From: Biomphalaria glabrata
Lineage: Eukaryota; Mollusca; Gastropoda; Planorbidae
Assembly: GCF_947242115.1 (NCBI RefSeq)
Contig: NC_074723.1
Coordinates: forward strand, 27,792,043-27,856,042
Reading direction: 5' to 3'
DNA: 64,000 nt
Positions 16,546-28,644 of this stretch are shown one piece after another. Under the pieces are notes generated by a model. The model was given only the letters and a program-made list of their open reading frames with translations. It made no database searches and was not told the origin of the DNA. Within the stretch, counting starts at the first letter, position 1. Each line of letters starts with the position of its first letter. The translations under genes were made by a program, and so were the position numbers.

Positions 16546-18608
16546 ATGAGGAGAACAGTATATTATTGTTTTTCTTTACGAAATTTGTTGAGTGTTTTTG
16601 TGGCACTAGTTCTTGTTTATATTCTGGGCTATCTGCTGCTGACAACCCCAATCAGCAAGCGAAATGGGAAGCCTAAATTCTTAGATATAAGAACAGGTGT
16701 TCAGGAACGAGTATCTTTGACAAATTCTGAGGTAAAAAAATCTATATTAAAATAAAACAATATTCTACTTTCTACTACTATTTATAGATTTGGGCATTAG
16801 TGCATTTAGCAGATAATTGAAATAGTTGTGGTATAAATCTTGTTACGGAGGCGCGGTGGCTGAGCGGTAAAGCACTTGGCTTCTAACCTGGGGGTCCCAG
16901 GTATGAATCCTAGTTAAGACTGGGATTTTAAATTTTTAGATCTTTGCCTCTGAGTCCACCCAGCTCTAATGGATACCTGAAATTAGTTGGGGAAAGTAAA
17001 GGCAGTTGGTCGTTGTGCTGGCCACATGACACCCTTGTAAACCGTAGGCCACAGAAACAGATCATCTGCCCTATAGACCATAAAGTCGTCAAGGGAAACT
17101 AAATCCTGTTACAAATTAGGATTAAAATTTATTTTAAAATTATATTCTACTTTCTACTACTATTTATAGCTTTGGGTGTTAGTGCTCTTAGCTATTAATT
17201 AAAACATTTGTGGTTTAAATTATATTAAAATTGTGGATTTTTACTTTGGATTCATCTTAAGTTTATCAATTATATCACTTTGGGAGAATTCAGTTGTTTG
17301 GTCATTCTGTCAGCTATAATGAGTCTTTTGAACTGTTATAGAATTATAGAAACAATAAACTCTCTACTAAGATCTGCTCTGTAGAGTTTCAGGTCTCAAG
17401 AGATAACATTAGTGTTTGAACTCTTTGCTTCCAGGTTCCTCCTGTGGTTGATGAAGGCTATGGTGCATGGATCCAAGGTCGCAGCATTGAAATAATGAGT
17501 GCCATCAAAGATCTACACCACTTGAACAAATCAGAGAACCGTATAGTTTTGATTGGTTTCTTGCAACATACATCCAATAGAAACTTTGTGTGCTGTTTTA
17601 GAAACTCTCTAGAATCAAGTGATGTTGAACAAGTAAGACTGGACGTTACATTTTTATTTTCATTTACCTGTTTGGGGTGCTAGGAGGCGCAGTAGCTGAG
17701 CTGTAAAGTGCTTGGCTTCTGAACCGGGGTCCTGGGTTCGAATTCTGTTGAAGACTGGGAGTTTTCAATTTTGGGATCTTTGGGTGCCTCTGAGTCCACA
17801 CAGCTCTAATGGGTACCTAACATTAGTTGGGGAAAAGTAGAGGTGGTTGATTGTTGTGCTGGTCACATGACACCCCCGTAAACTGTAGGCTACAGAAACA
17901 GATGACCTTTACATCATCTACTCTATAGATCACAAGGTCTGAAAGGGAAGCTTTAGCTTTTTGGGGTGCTAGTGTTGACTATTTTATTTCTTTCTTCCAT
18001 TAGACTAGGGCTCTTTTGCTTTCACAATACTGTTGTTTTTTTTTTTATCTCTAAAAGTGATTGTATCTTGCTTAAGAAAAGCTTTTACTGGGCTATTGAT
18101 GTATTGATGAATAATACCTTTAAAGAAAACCCAATGAAAAAATAAGTTTAACTACTATTGGGCTTCTTTGTTGTTTTTTTTCGTATAAAATTGAAGTTTC
18201 TATGTGTTATGTCATACATTAATTTCCTTTCATTAGGTTCCTGCTGCACTTGACTACATAGATTTAAGGTTTATAGTAAATTTCCAGAATGCAGTGTTTT
18301 CTTGTTTGACTCCCATGGGCAGTAATAGTTTGTTCAACTTTGTTTCATTTGCACCTGAGAGTTGCACACAGAATATGTCATCATCTCTTAAGATTGTGTA
18401 TCCAGTACCTAGATCATTTGAACTAGCTGTATGCACTAAGGTAAGGATTTTAGCATTTTTTTAATAGTCATTACAAGCTTTTTTTCGCAAAGGAAATATT
18501 TTTTACAATTATGCATTTTACATCATATATCTATAGTATTTAATAAATTTTAATACATTACCATATTAACTCACCTGGGTGCATCCATTATCTTCTGAGA
18601 CATAATGA

Positions 18609-18666
<58 letters not shown>

Positions 18667-21600
18667 TAACAAATATTTAAACATGGGTTAGAAGTTTGTT
18701 TTATTTAATAGTTTAAAAAATTTTAATTACTAAGGTAACGAAAGAATTTTTAATTTATATTTGTGTAATTTGAGACATATGTATAAAATGCCCTTATAGA
18801 TAGTAATATCTCAAAAAGAACTTTACTCTCTCTCTAATAAATATAACCCACAGAACAATATTACAAAATAAGTAGCAACCAAATAGTACAACTCCCACCC
18901 TAATATACCCTGCATGTGCAAAGTGTGCCTTGCTGTAAAGTACCAGTACATAAAGTTGTTGCTCATCAGACAATCCTTGAGACAATCCTTCTCCAGTTGT
19001 TTAGTTGCTTACTTACTTATCACAGTATATAAAAGCCTCTCTGCTGCATGGGTACTTTGTTAGTTGCTTACTTGTCACCATTGATTACTGGTATATAAAA
19101 GCTTCTCTGCTGCATAGGTACTTTGTTAGTTGCTTACTTGTCACCATTGATTACTGGTATATAAAAATTTACTGCCACATCAGTACTATTTGTTTTCTTG
19201 AGATTTATAATGAGATGTTCATAAAGCTTTCCAATGTACATTTCAGAACCACACAGCGAGCGATAGGAGGTATAAATGACACACTGGTCTTTCCATAGTT
19301 ATGCTATGGTTATGAATAAGATAAATGCTGTATTCCATACACAGCTGACATTTGTTTCTAAAAGCTTGTATGGCTTTGCCCCAAAATACAGCACACAATA
19401 ATAATAATATTGATTTAGAAATGTAGTTTATTTTAAACAGCAAGTTAATGCTGTGATCATTTATTTTGAAATATATATTTACTTATTTTAATGCACTTAA
19501 AGCATTTCCCCATTTTTAGCTCAATGAAATACAAATATGTATTTTTTAAAGTTGATTCTTTTAGTTAATTCTAACATTGTTTGTGTGGACAACACACATT
19601 AAAAAGATGTTAAAAATCAACCTGCGACCTCCATATTACTTTGTTAAGTAGAACAAGGAGGTCACTGTGAAATGTTGTTCCTAGTAGCATAAGTCAAAGT
19701 GCACTTTGATATTGGACAGCTGGATACAAAGAAAAGTTCAACTTTAAAAAAACAACAACCCAAAATTGCAGAGATTAAGTTCAAATAATTAAAAATCAGT
19801 TTGATACAGCAGTATTGTATTGTAAGAAAAAAAGTATAACTTTGATGTTAGATTATTATGTGATTCCTATTATTGGTATGACTTTCTACCATGAAAAACA
19901 TTATGTATTGAACAGGTAGCTTATTCTAGGCTTGACCCAGTTCGTCTTGTTGAATGGTTTGAGTACATGAAGCTTGTTGGTGTCAGCAAAGTTTTAACTT
20001 TCTACAACAGCCTCCATCCTGACTCAATGAATGTTTTCAAGTATTACATCAGCACAGGATTTTTAGAATTAATCAGTTACAAGCCAAGGAGTATCAAAGG
20101 TAGGCTTGTATAATTTGCCATTCATTTTGTTTATTTTGCTTATCTAAAAGTAAAAAAAAAAGTGTTAATACATAGACCAAAATGTTTAGAATAGATTTAT
20201 ACAGTTTTAATTTATTTATTACTTTGTCTAAGTACTTTAAAAATTTTATTTGGTTGCTCATAGGTAGTAAGGTAAATCTTCTATTTCATGCTTACCTCCA
20301 ATTAACTCACCACCTTTGGCCACCCTAGAATCCTTCTGGATCTATAGGCATTTCTTTTCTTCTTTGTGCACAAATTAAAGCTTCTGTCTATCAAAGATGT
20401 AATGAAAATTTATTTTAATTTGATAAATTATAGATGCTGCTTTAAAAGAGAAGATAATTATAACCGTGCTAATTCTTCACCCAGTCCCTCGAGCCATGCT
20501 ATCAGCATCAGATCACCTTTTTCCTGTTTACACTTTTTCTTTTCAAATTCATGTTTTAAGCGCTTTTTTCTTTTCTAATCCATGTTTTTAAGTGCTTTAA
20601 GGGTTTATGGGAACGCTAGAGTGGCCGTTTTGAAATTTTTTTCCTTCTGAAACTTTGTGGATCTAAGTTGTTTTTATTATTAAATATTTTTTTTAGCATA
20701 AGTGACTAATAACTTTTTCATTTGTTTGCGTCATGGCTGATTAGCCTTCTTGTTCCTTGTCTAGTTCTAGGCCTCCTCACTGTTTTACTGCTGATCAGGC
20801 TCTAAATAGCTTTTTAGATTTGAATACTAGTGACATGAGTGGCTTAGAAAGTTGTCCTGGAAGCTCTGAAAGTGATTTTCAGCCTTCAGATTCAGGCGAG
20901 TCTGATAGTGAAATAGGTCTACATTTAGACACCCCTAAATCTAATAAAGGATAGGGGCATTACCCCAGCAAGGCCCTACTAAAAGGATCACTAAAAGTCT
21001 AAATATTGATCAAGCTGGACAGTGTTAGTTTTTTTCTGTATTTAATTCAATAATAATGAATCAGGACTTTAAGAAAATTTTGTTTTCTTGGATAAGACAA
21101 TTTTTAGAAGTAATCAAGTACCGTTTTTTTTTCATCTCTAATATTACCAATTATTTTTTTCCAGCGACTATTTATAACACTGAAGTATAAATTATTTGTA
21201 GTACATTGGATTTCCAACAAAGTTTTATATAACAAGTCTATGTTTTAACAAACAGAAAAAACAGTAAAACATTTATAAATAGGCATATGTGATAAAAATT
21301 TTGTGAAAAAATAATAATTCTGGCAGAATGAGAAAAAAATTTCAGTTTTCAAGAGTTAATCTAGTTGTGCATGCAAATAAGAGAGTTAAACTCTGCTTAG
21401 TCATTGGTTTGCCTGACTGATCAGGTAACCCATTCCATGTTGTATGGAACTAGGGAAGAAGGTGCACTTGTTTTGTTCTATCATAGGACTTGATTTATGT
21501 GTCTTTCTGAGCATTTTATTCCACAAGCATTATTCTTTCACTAGTAACAGAGTACAAAAGAGTCTGGCTACACTTTTCTTTAAGCAAATCAGATTCATCT

Positions 21601-24600
21601 GAACTGTAGAATGTCTGGTAATTGTATTTGTTTAATTGTTTGAATGTATTTGATGGCTACTGATTGTCTCTCACTTGGTTGTTTGAATGTTTGTGATGGC
21701 TACTTATTGTCTCTCTTGGTTGTTTGTGATGGCTACTGATTGTCTCTCACTTGGTTGTTTGAATGTTTGTGATGGCTACTGATTGTCTCTCACTTGGTTG
21801 TTTGAATGTTTGTGATGGCTACTGATTGCCTCTCACTTGGTTGTTTGTGATGGCTACTGATTGCCTCTCACTTGGTTGTTTGTGATGGTTACTGATTGCC
21901 TCTCACTTGGTTGTTTGTGATGGCTACTGATTGCCTCTCACTTGGTTGTTTGTGATGGTTACTGATTGCCTCTCACTTGGTTGTTTGTGATGGCTACTGA
22001 TTGCCTCTCACTTGGTTGTTTGTGATGGCTACTGATTGCCTCTCACTTGGTTGTTTGTGATGGTTACTGATTGCCTCTCACTTGGTTGTTTGTGATGGCT
22101 ACTGATTGCCTCTCACTTGGTTGTTTGTGATGGTTACTGATTGCCTCTCACTTGGTTGTTTGTGATGGCTACTGATTGCCTCTCACTTGGTTGTTTGTGA
22201 TGGCTACTGATTGCCTCTCACTTGGTTGTTTGTGATGGTTACTGATTGCCTCTCACTTGGTTGTTTGTGATGGCTACTGATTGCCTCTCACTTGGTTGTT
22301 TGTGATGGTTACTGATTGCCTCTCACTTGGTTGTTTGTGATGGCTACTGATTGCCTCTCACTTGGTTGTTTGTGATGGCTACTGATTGTCTCTCACTTGG
22401 TTGTTTGTGATGGTTACTGATTGTCTCTCACTTGGTTGTTTGTGATGGTTACTGATTGCCTCTCACTTGGTTGTTTGTGATGGTTACTGATTGCCTCTCA
22501 CTTGGTTGTTTGAATGTTTGTGATGGCTACTGATTGTCTCTCACTTGGTTGTTTGTGATGGCTACTGATTGTCTCTCACTTGGTTGTTTGTGATGGCTAC
22601 TGATTGCCTCTCACTTGGTTGTTTGTGATGGCTACTGATTGTCTCTCACTTGGTTGTTTGTGATGGCTACTGATTGCCTCTCACTTGTTTGTGATGGCTA
22701 CTGATTGTCTCTCACTTGGTTGTTTGTGATGGCTACTGATTGTCTCTCACTTGGTTGTTTGTGATGGCTACTGATTGCCTCTCACTTGGTTGTTTGTGAT
22801 GGCTACTGATTGTCTCTCACTTGGTTGTTTGTGATGGCTACTGATTGCCTCTCACTTGGTTGTTTGTGATGGCTACTGATTGCCTCTCACTTGGTTGTTT
22901 GTGATGGCTACTGATTGCCTCTCACTTGGTTGTTTGTGATGGCTACTGATTGTCTCTCACTTGGTTGTTTGTGATGGTTACTGATTGCCTCTCACTTGGT
23001 TGTTTGAATGTTTGTGATGGCTACTGATTGTCTCTCTTGGTTGTTTGAATGTTTATGATGGCTAACAATGACAAGTGAGGGTAACAAAACATAAAATATG
23101 GCATACAATGAAAATGTTAGTATTGAGCTCCGCAATTAACATTCACTTATAATTATATCTAAAGCCAATTCTTCTGTCATGCACAGAGTAAAAATGACTG
23201 TACAGCAAAAAGGAGTGGTGTGTTACTAATTAGCACATAGTAAAACATTTTTTTGATTAATCCTTTTTGTTATAAGCCTAGCTAATCATCCTTTTTGTTT
23301 CTTTATGTGAAGGTATCACTGAAATCAACTTTACTGATGACAACTCACAGACACGCCAAGCCAGACAGGATAAAACCCTCCTGGTGAGAGACTGCCAGTT
23401 CAGGCTTGGGGGCTATGATTATGTGATGACCATTGACTTTGATGAGTTTCCTGTTCCCATAGCTCCCTATGGAACTTTAAACTGGATCATTCAGGTAGGA
23501 ACATCTTAGGAGCACAAAAAAATGGGAAGTTGTAAAGACTCAGAAAATAATTCACATGGTCCAAGAATAATGTCCATAGGATGCATACAAAATTCTTTTC
23601 CTTGACATTCATAAAAAAAAATTGTTTTAATGTTGGTTTATTAAAAGTTAATAGATCTAGGTTTTTAATGTATTCCATATGGAAACATATAATCCTTTTT
23701 TTTTGTTTAAACCATTATCTCTTAAAAAACAACAACATAATTTTTATGTTGGGTGTTGGCTATATAAAGTGCCCCTTTCAGACCTTGTGGTTTATAGGGC
23801 AGATGATGTAAAGGTCCTCTGTTTTTGTGGCCTATGGTTAATGAGGGTGTCATGTGACCAGCATAATGGCCAACCACCTTTACTTTTCCCCAACAAATGT
23901 CAGGTACCCATTAGAGCTGGGTGGACTCAGAGGCGCCCAAAGATCCTGAAATTAAAAATCCCAGTCTTCACCAGGATTTGAACCCGGGACTCCCTGTTTG
24001 GAAGCCAAGCACTTTACCGCTCAGCCACCGTGCCTTTGTTGGCCACATGGTAAAATTTAAAATCTTGGCTGAAGAATGAGCGAGAGAATGATTCAGAAAC
24101 ATAATGCTATCATTTACATACATACCTAAAAAATCATATTCAGTCCATTCTAGTGTTGATATCTAGCTATGATTAATGGCACAAAAACATCTAAGCCATG
24201 TTGGGCTTTTTCACTTGCTATATTATATTAATTATAAACATTGTAATCTGTTCAATACAATTTTTATTTTCCAAAACTTGTTTAAAGTCACTCAAGTCTG
24301 AAGTGTAATATTTTAAGTGGCTATGTGAACCTAGCTGTGATGTGCATATTTTGCCACATTCGATACAGACAAAACATGTTCCATGGGTCTATTTCAGTTC
24401 TCTTTTCCCAGACTCTGTCTGGCTCTAGCTCTTATTTTTGTATTTCAATGTGAACCTTCATTTTGGACATTCAAACCAATTGAAAACATGTTTTAAAAAA
24501 CATCAAATTTAGTTTTTCAAAATGTATAAAGTAAATGTCCATTATGTGGGTATATATATATATATATATATACAGTATTTTTTTGTGATAGTATGCACTG

Positions 24601-27210
24601 GTATGGCTTATTGGCGCCTTTTTTAACGTGGGGAAAAAAATTATTACTTTTCTTGTATTTTAACGTTTATTATTAATTTATTAGTAGTTGAAAGTTAGGC
24701 AATCCATCACTGAGTACCAGACAACTATTTTTTTTTACAAAAAAAAGCACTGTATATATATATTTCTGGAATACTCTGTTTTTAAGAGGCTTTTTATATT
24801 AATTTAATTTAATTAATTTTATTTAATTTAATGTTCATGTTTATAACAGAGAAAGTTGAATAGTTTATTTGCTTATTATTATCAAAATATTGTAAAAAAA
24901 AAAATATTATTTTTTTTGTTATGCCAATTTTAACTTTACTTATTACCTTGACATTAAAAAATTAGTGGTTATTAAAAATTATACTTTTTTTTTCTTTCTA
25001 CATTTAATAAGAAATTTAATTTTTGGATTTTTCTCAGGAAAAACAAAAGTCTTACAATGTAACATTCCACAGCACTTGACATTATCTCTGTTTCTTGTCA
25101 GACAAACAAGAGTTAATGTCACTTAAATAAAGAACCTGTTCTAAAACTCTCAGATGTTATTTTGAAGACTTTCTTAGATTTGTTTAGCTCAGGATTAAAC
25201 ATTTGAGACAGAATTGAGACACTTTTTAATGTCATTGTTTTACTATTTGTAAATATTTCTTGACTTCAGGAGATGATGCTGAATTTCTCAGATGGTAGTG
25301 GGTTCAGACTGGATCCTATTCTCATGCCACCTGAATGGGCCAAAGTAAAAGCTGGAGGACTTTACCACTGGCAGTTTAACTCTGGGACTTACATAGCTCC
25401 ATATTGTCGCAAGTGGATCTATCTTCCTAAGCACACCTGGCTAGCTTCTACGCATGAAAATATACCAAAGAAAGGTTTCAAAACGTAAGTTCAATTTTAT
25501 GCTATCTTAAAATCAGTGAATAACCTTGAATCTAAACTATTCCAAGTCCATCGACTTTGTAACAGTTCAAAATTGTGAACATGTTGAACTCTATTAGAGA
25601 TTGCTCAGATTTAAGTGCACAAACATGCAAGAAGTGAATGGAGTATGAACAATGGTCACAAGTCACATGACAGGAAGTTCAGCAGGAGTGAAAGTTTGAC
25701 TAATTCTATACATTCATCGCATAACATAGTAAAGCTTGTTAGACAAGATCATGAGTATATTGTACTAAAGTGTTGAAGTAGCTGTCGTCACTATTCTCCC
25801 GAGTTCAAACCCTGCTTGTCTTCATTCCCTGCATTCTGCAGGAGGTTTGGGCTAGGATGTAATAATCATTTCTGAAAGAGTAGGAATAAACTTTCAAAAC
25901 AAAACAATTGATGCTGAATAATGTTAATGCTTGTTGATTGAAATGATTTATATAACAAATTTTTCAGCTAGAATGTCAAGTCTCATTTCGGTAGTTGAGT
26001 TAGGAAGGCAAGAGGCTTAATGCTTACAAAGTGTTCTGATGAAATCTTGGTGTTTGGGCATCGGAAATGGAATAAGGAGACAAAATATTAGCATTTAAAG
26101 CTAGGACTTCAAAGATTTCAGTTGTGATCAAATGTTGAATTTTCGGAAGCAAATAATGTTAAATATTTGTTCATTTTAATCATGATCAACAGGAGTTGTT
26201 TGTGAGCCCAGGCATTCATATTTATGCTGGACTTCATTTTGTTGAAAAGTTAAAGATGCTGATGGATCCCAACACCCTGCCAGCTATTAAGAGTGAACTT
26301 GTGGTTCCTTTTTCTCTCATGTTCTTTGGTCTGAATTTGGTCTAAATATAATAAACAGAAAAACATTAAGATTATGGAACAGGATTTGATATAATAAGCG
26401 CCTGGTTGATTAACTATTAGTAAGGCTAACCTGATTTGATAGTAATATCTCTTCTAATGTAGAAATTTAGTAAATAATTGTATGTGTTCAGTGATGATAA
26501 CAATTATAAAAAAGAAATGCCTCCAGAAACTGTGTCATGTATAAAGATAATGATCATTTTGATACTCTTGAGGCATGACAAAATTATTTGGGGGTAATAT
26601 ATTTTGTACTCACACTATTGGTAAAGAAGTGTTAATGACAAGCACATGATATCATAAATCTCTTTATAATCAGGAGCAAGTTTTCTAATGTAAGTTAACA
26701 TATAATATTTGAATCTAATAGAAGCTTTTACTTTATTTAGCGACTATAAATTTTCACAACCAAGAGCATAATACTTTAGATATTGTAATTTGCTACTATA
26801 AACAATGTAGAATAATGCTTGAATCTTACAAGCATGTTGAATACTTCTGGAAGGTTATATAAACTATTTACTAACTACACATCTTTACTGAAAATTGCTT
26901 CTTGTTAATCACTAATGAGACTCTCTTGTTTGTCTACAGCTATGTTATACCCAGTACACTTGTACACTTCCTACACTTCCGCTCTTGCAAGTTGGAGTGG
27001 CAAGGTATCCCATGCCGCAATCTCTCACAGACAGTCCAAAATGAGCTTGTGCTTCAAAGATTTGGCTTCTCCATGTTTGACAGCTTGAGGCAGGTGCCAC
27101 TGAAAGATCTGATACCTAACCCAAGATATATTGAATATATCAAAAAGTATCAGAAGAGCCCTGCCCAGCCACCAGAAGGGGAGGAAGATATGGATGAGAT
27201 GTTGTTGTAG
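16546..27210 (+). CDS. Glycosyltransferase family 92 (DUF23) protein, type II membrane protein, complete
   Basis: Seven exons join in frame with GT-AG borders: 16546-16731, 17435-17632, 18237-18440, 19916-20099, 23313-23494, 25270-25484 and 26940-27210 (TAG followed by a second TAG), giving 479 residues. Residues 14-32 form one membrane anchor after a short basic tail (MRRT), the usual type II Golgi layout. The GT92 region includes LVEWFEYMKLVGVSKVL (about 206-222), then TFYN, the DxD-type motif TIDFDEFPVP (DFDEF at 299-303) and a C-terminal VHFLHFRSC (about 397-405). The tail is acidic (EGEEDMDEMLL). GT92 enzymes such as nematode GALT-1 transfer galactose, for example onto core fucose of N-glycans; the acceptor here is unknown. 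The start was chosen because the anchor follows directly and a splice acceptor lies 23 bases upstream. Introns hold SINEs, a piggyBac-type remnant and a 1.4-kb minisatellite. No sign of decay. Confidence 0.94.
16763..17220 (+). repeat. Direct repeat of about 80 bp flanking a SINE
   Basis: 16763-16840 and 17143-17220 both begin ATTCTACTTTCTACTACTAT and stay similar for about 75 bases. The SINE at 16847-17102 lies between them. The flanks are too long and too diverged for a target duplication, so a tandem duplication preceded or captured the insertion. Confidence 0.7.
16847..17102 (+). mobile_element. SINE family A, full-length
   Basis: The head GGAGGCGCGGTGGCTGAGCG carries the A box, followed by a B-box-like GTATGAATCC. 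The body has CCACCCAGCTCTAATGG and GTGCTGGCCACATGACACCC, and the tail AAGGGAAACT. It lies in intron 1 of the GT92 gene, in the same orientation. Confidence 0.9.
17684..17959 (+). mobile_element. SINE family A with perfect 13-bp target duplication
   Basis: TTTGGGGTGCTAG stands at 17671-17683 and again, identical, at 17960-17972. The insert has the family A head (GGCGCAGTAGCTGAGC), B box (GGTTCGAATTC) and body. The perfect duplication indicates a comparatively young LINE-mediated insertion. It starts about 50 bases after the exon 2 donor of the GT92 gene. Confidence 0.93.
18609..18666. repeat. (TA)n microsatellite
   Basis: Nearly pure TA repeat with one phase break, in intron 3 of the GT92 gene. 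Confidence 0.95.
19010..19170 (+). repeat. Tandem repeat, about 63 bp unit, 2.5 copies
   Basis: The unit begins TTAGTTGCTTACTTGTCACC and contains GGTATATAAAAGC. The second and third copies are nearly identical; the first is shorter. It lies in intron 3 of the GT92 gene. Confidence 0.82.
20597..21359 (+). mobile_element. piggyBac-type remnant bounded by TTAA
   Basis: TTAA lies at 20597-20600 and 21356-21359. Both termini, read inward, contain TGAAATTTTTTTC at similar distances. Inside, a plus-strand open stretch (20757-20954) starts soon after ATGGCTGAT and is rich in Ser, Asp and Glu (SGLESCPGSSESDF). This resembles the acidic N-terminus of piggyBac-type transposases. An in-frame stop follows the first codons and the catalytic part is missing. 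It lies in GT92 intron 4. The family call is tentative. Confidence 0.5.
21415..21485 (-). mobile_element. LINE C-terminal fragment
   Basis: On the minus strand it reads CTFFPSSIQHGMG, matching the better preserved copy at 51691-51840 (KCSFFPSSIRAWNGLPEP). A short diverged fragment in GT92 intron 4. Confidence 0.5.
21637..23060 (+). repeat. Minisatellite, 35-bp unit, about 40 copies
   Basis: The unit begins CACTTGGTTGTTTGTGATGG and ends CTGATTGCCTCT. Copies differ mainly at GGCT/GGTT and GCCT/GTCT. A longer 43-bp variant containing GAATGTTTGTG occurs at the left edge (21640-21810), once inside (22508) and at the right edge (23005-23055). It fills much of intron 4 of the GT92 gene. Confidence 0.97.
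23763..24036 (-). mobile_element. SINE family A, full-length
   Basis: On the minus strand GGCACGGTGGCTGAGCGG (A box), a B-box-like GGTTCAAATCC, then the family body and CTGAAAGGGGC tail. It lies in GT92 intron 5, antisense to the gene. A possible short target duplication (TGTTGGC) lies near each end. Confidence 0.9.
25770..25905 (+). mobile_element. SINE family C, diverged copy
   Basis: GAGTTCAAACCCTGCTTG and CTGCAGGAGGTTTGGGCTAG match the family C B box and body, with much divergence and no clear head. It lies in GT92 intron 6. Confidence 0.5.
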
Positions 27211-27225
27211 TAGAAAGGTTTGACA

Positions 27226-27354
27226 TTGTTTGGCAAAGGAAAAGGTTAATTGTGACATTTAATGATCAACCTGACTAGAGAATTGGTTGAGGTATAATGA
27301 AACATTATGGGTATTTGTAATTTTGTTTTTATTTCTGTATTCGATATATATTTT
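27226..27354 (+). repeat. Left copy of a 129-bp direct repeat in the GT92 3' region
   Basis: It starts TTGTTTGGCAAAGGAAAAGG 16 bases after the GT92 stop codon and ends at ATATATATTTTA. It is almost identical to 29177-29307. Family C SINE sequence follows at once. Confidence 0.95.
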
Positions 27355-27355
27355 A

Positions 27356-27530
27356 CCAGGCTGCCAGATCATGCGGTTTGCGCGCTGGACTGTTGTTCGG
27401 ATTTATCGACGGTCGAGGGTTCAAACCCTGCCTGCTCCCATCCCCCGTCGTCCTGCGGGAGGTTTGGACTAGGAAGTAAACTATCTTCAACTCTGAAGGA
27501 ACATCCGAATTATGTAAAACATTTAACAAA
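27356..27530 (+). mobile_element. SINE family C
   Basis: It contains GCGGTTTGCGCGCTGGACTG, the B box GGTTCAAACCC, CCCGTCGTCCTGCGGGAGG and AACTCTGAAGGAACATCCG, as in the copy at 12073-12242. It sits between the left 129-bp repeat and the minisatellite. Confidence 0.82.
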
Positions 27531-27547
27531 ACAAGTCACTACACTAT

Positions 27548-28170
27548 TGAGATATTGTAGTAAAAAGGTTTGACATTTACACAGTCACTACATTGTTGAG
27601 ATGTTGTTGTAGTAGAAAGGTTTGACATTGACACAGTCACTACATTGTTGAGATGTTGTAGTAGAAAGGTTTGACATTGACACAGTCACTACATTGTTGA
27701 GATGTTGTTGTAGTAGAAAGGTTTGACATTGACACAGTCACTACATTGTTGAGATGTTGTAGTAGAAAGGTTTGACATTGACACAGTCACTACATTGTTG
27801 AGATGTTGTTGTAGTAGAAAGGTTTGACATTGACACAGTCACTACATTGTTGAGATGTTGTAGTAGAAAGGTTTGACATTGACACAGTCACTACATTGTT
27901 GAGATGTTGTTGTAGTAGAAAGGTTTGACATTGACACAGTCACTACATTGTTGAGATGTTGTAGTAGAAAGGTTTGACATTGACACAGTCACTACATTGT
28001 TGAGATGTTGTAGTAGAAAGGTTTGACATTGACACAGTCACTATATTGTTGAGATTTTGTTGTAGTAGAAATGTATTCTGGTTTGACATTGACACAGTCA
28101 CTACATTGTTGAGATTTTGTTGTAGTAAAAATGTATTCTGGTTTGACATTGACACAGTCACTACATTGTT
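27548..28170 (+). repeat. Minisatellite of alternating 52/49-bp units derived from the GT92 gene end
   Basis: About 12 copies. The unit contains GAGATGTTGTTGTAGTAGAA plus AGGTTTGACATTG, a 33-base string also present at 27196-27228, where it encodes the last GT92 codons, the stop and the start of the 3' UTR. The remaining 19 bases (ACACAGTCACTACATTGTT) are not in the gene. Units with GTTGTTGTAG and with GTTGTAG alternate, so the true period is a 101-bp dimer. The last two units carry an extra ATGTATTCTG. Confidence 0.97.
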
Positions 28171-28253
28171 TTTCTGAAACAAAGGAAAGGACAATCACAC
28201 AGCTTAATGGGATAAACATTGATGTATGATTTTATGATATTTTTTTACACTTT

Positions 28254-28476
28254 GTATTGATACTCGTCGTCGGCCTTCTTCAGTCATGAAACGACTATGG
28301 TTCATCTCGATAGCAAGATGAAAGCCTGGGCATTGTCTATGGTCAGAACTATGTCGCCCACACAGCAGTTCCCCCCTCTCTGCGCAGCTGATGAGACCAA
28401 AGGAACGGAATATCCAATACAGTTTGGGATCAGTAGCGCCGCAGGCTCTGCCAGGCTGGTGACCCTTAGATATTGA
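28254..28476 (-). mobile_element. Retroposon sharing its 3' tail with the LINE at 60975-63034
   Basis: Minus-strand GAGATGAACCATAGTCG followed by a CGACTGAAGAAGGCC-like run is also found at the 3' end of the LINE near 60975-61020. The rest is GC-rich (CAGCTGCGCAGAGAGGGG). It is either a 5'-truncated LINE copy or a SINE that borrowed the LINE tail. Confidence 0.6.
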
Positions 28477-28644
28477 TACTATGTTTGGAATATTATATCT
28501 CTATTTGCATTGGAAAGTAAATTAAACATTGTAAATTGGATTTAAATTTTTCTTGGTTTACAGATTGTTAGGTTTTGAATTTGACTTCAACAAAAAATAT
28601 TAGTATTATGAAATTTATCTGCATGATACCCACACACACAAAGT

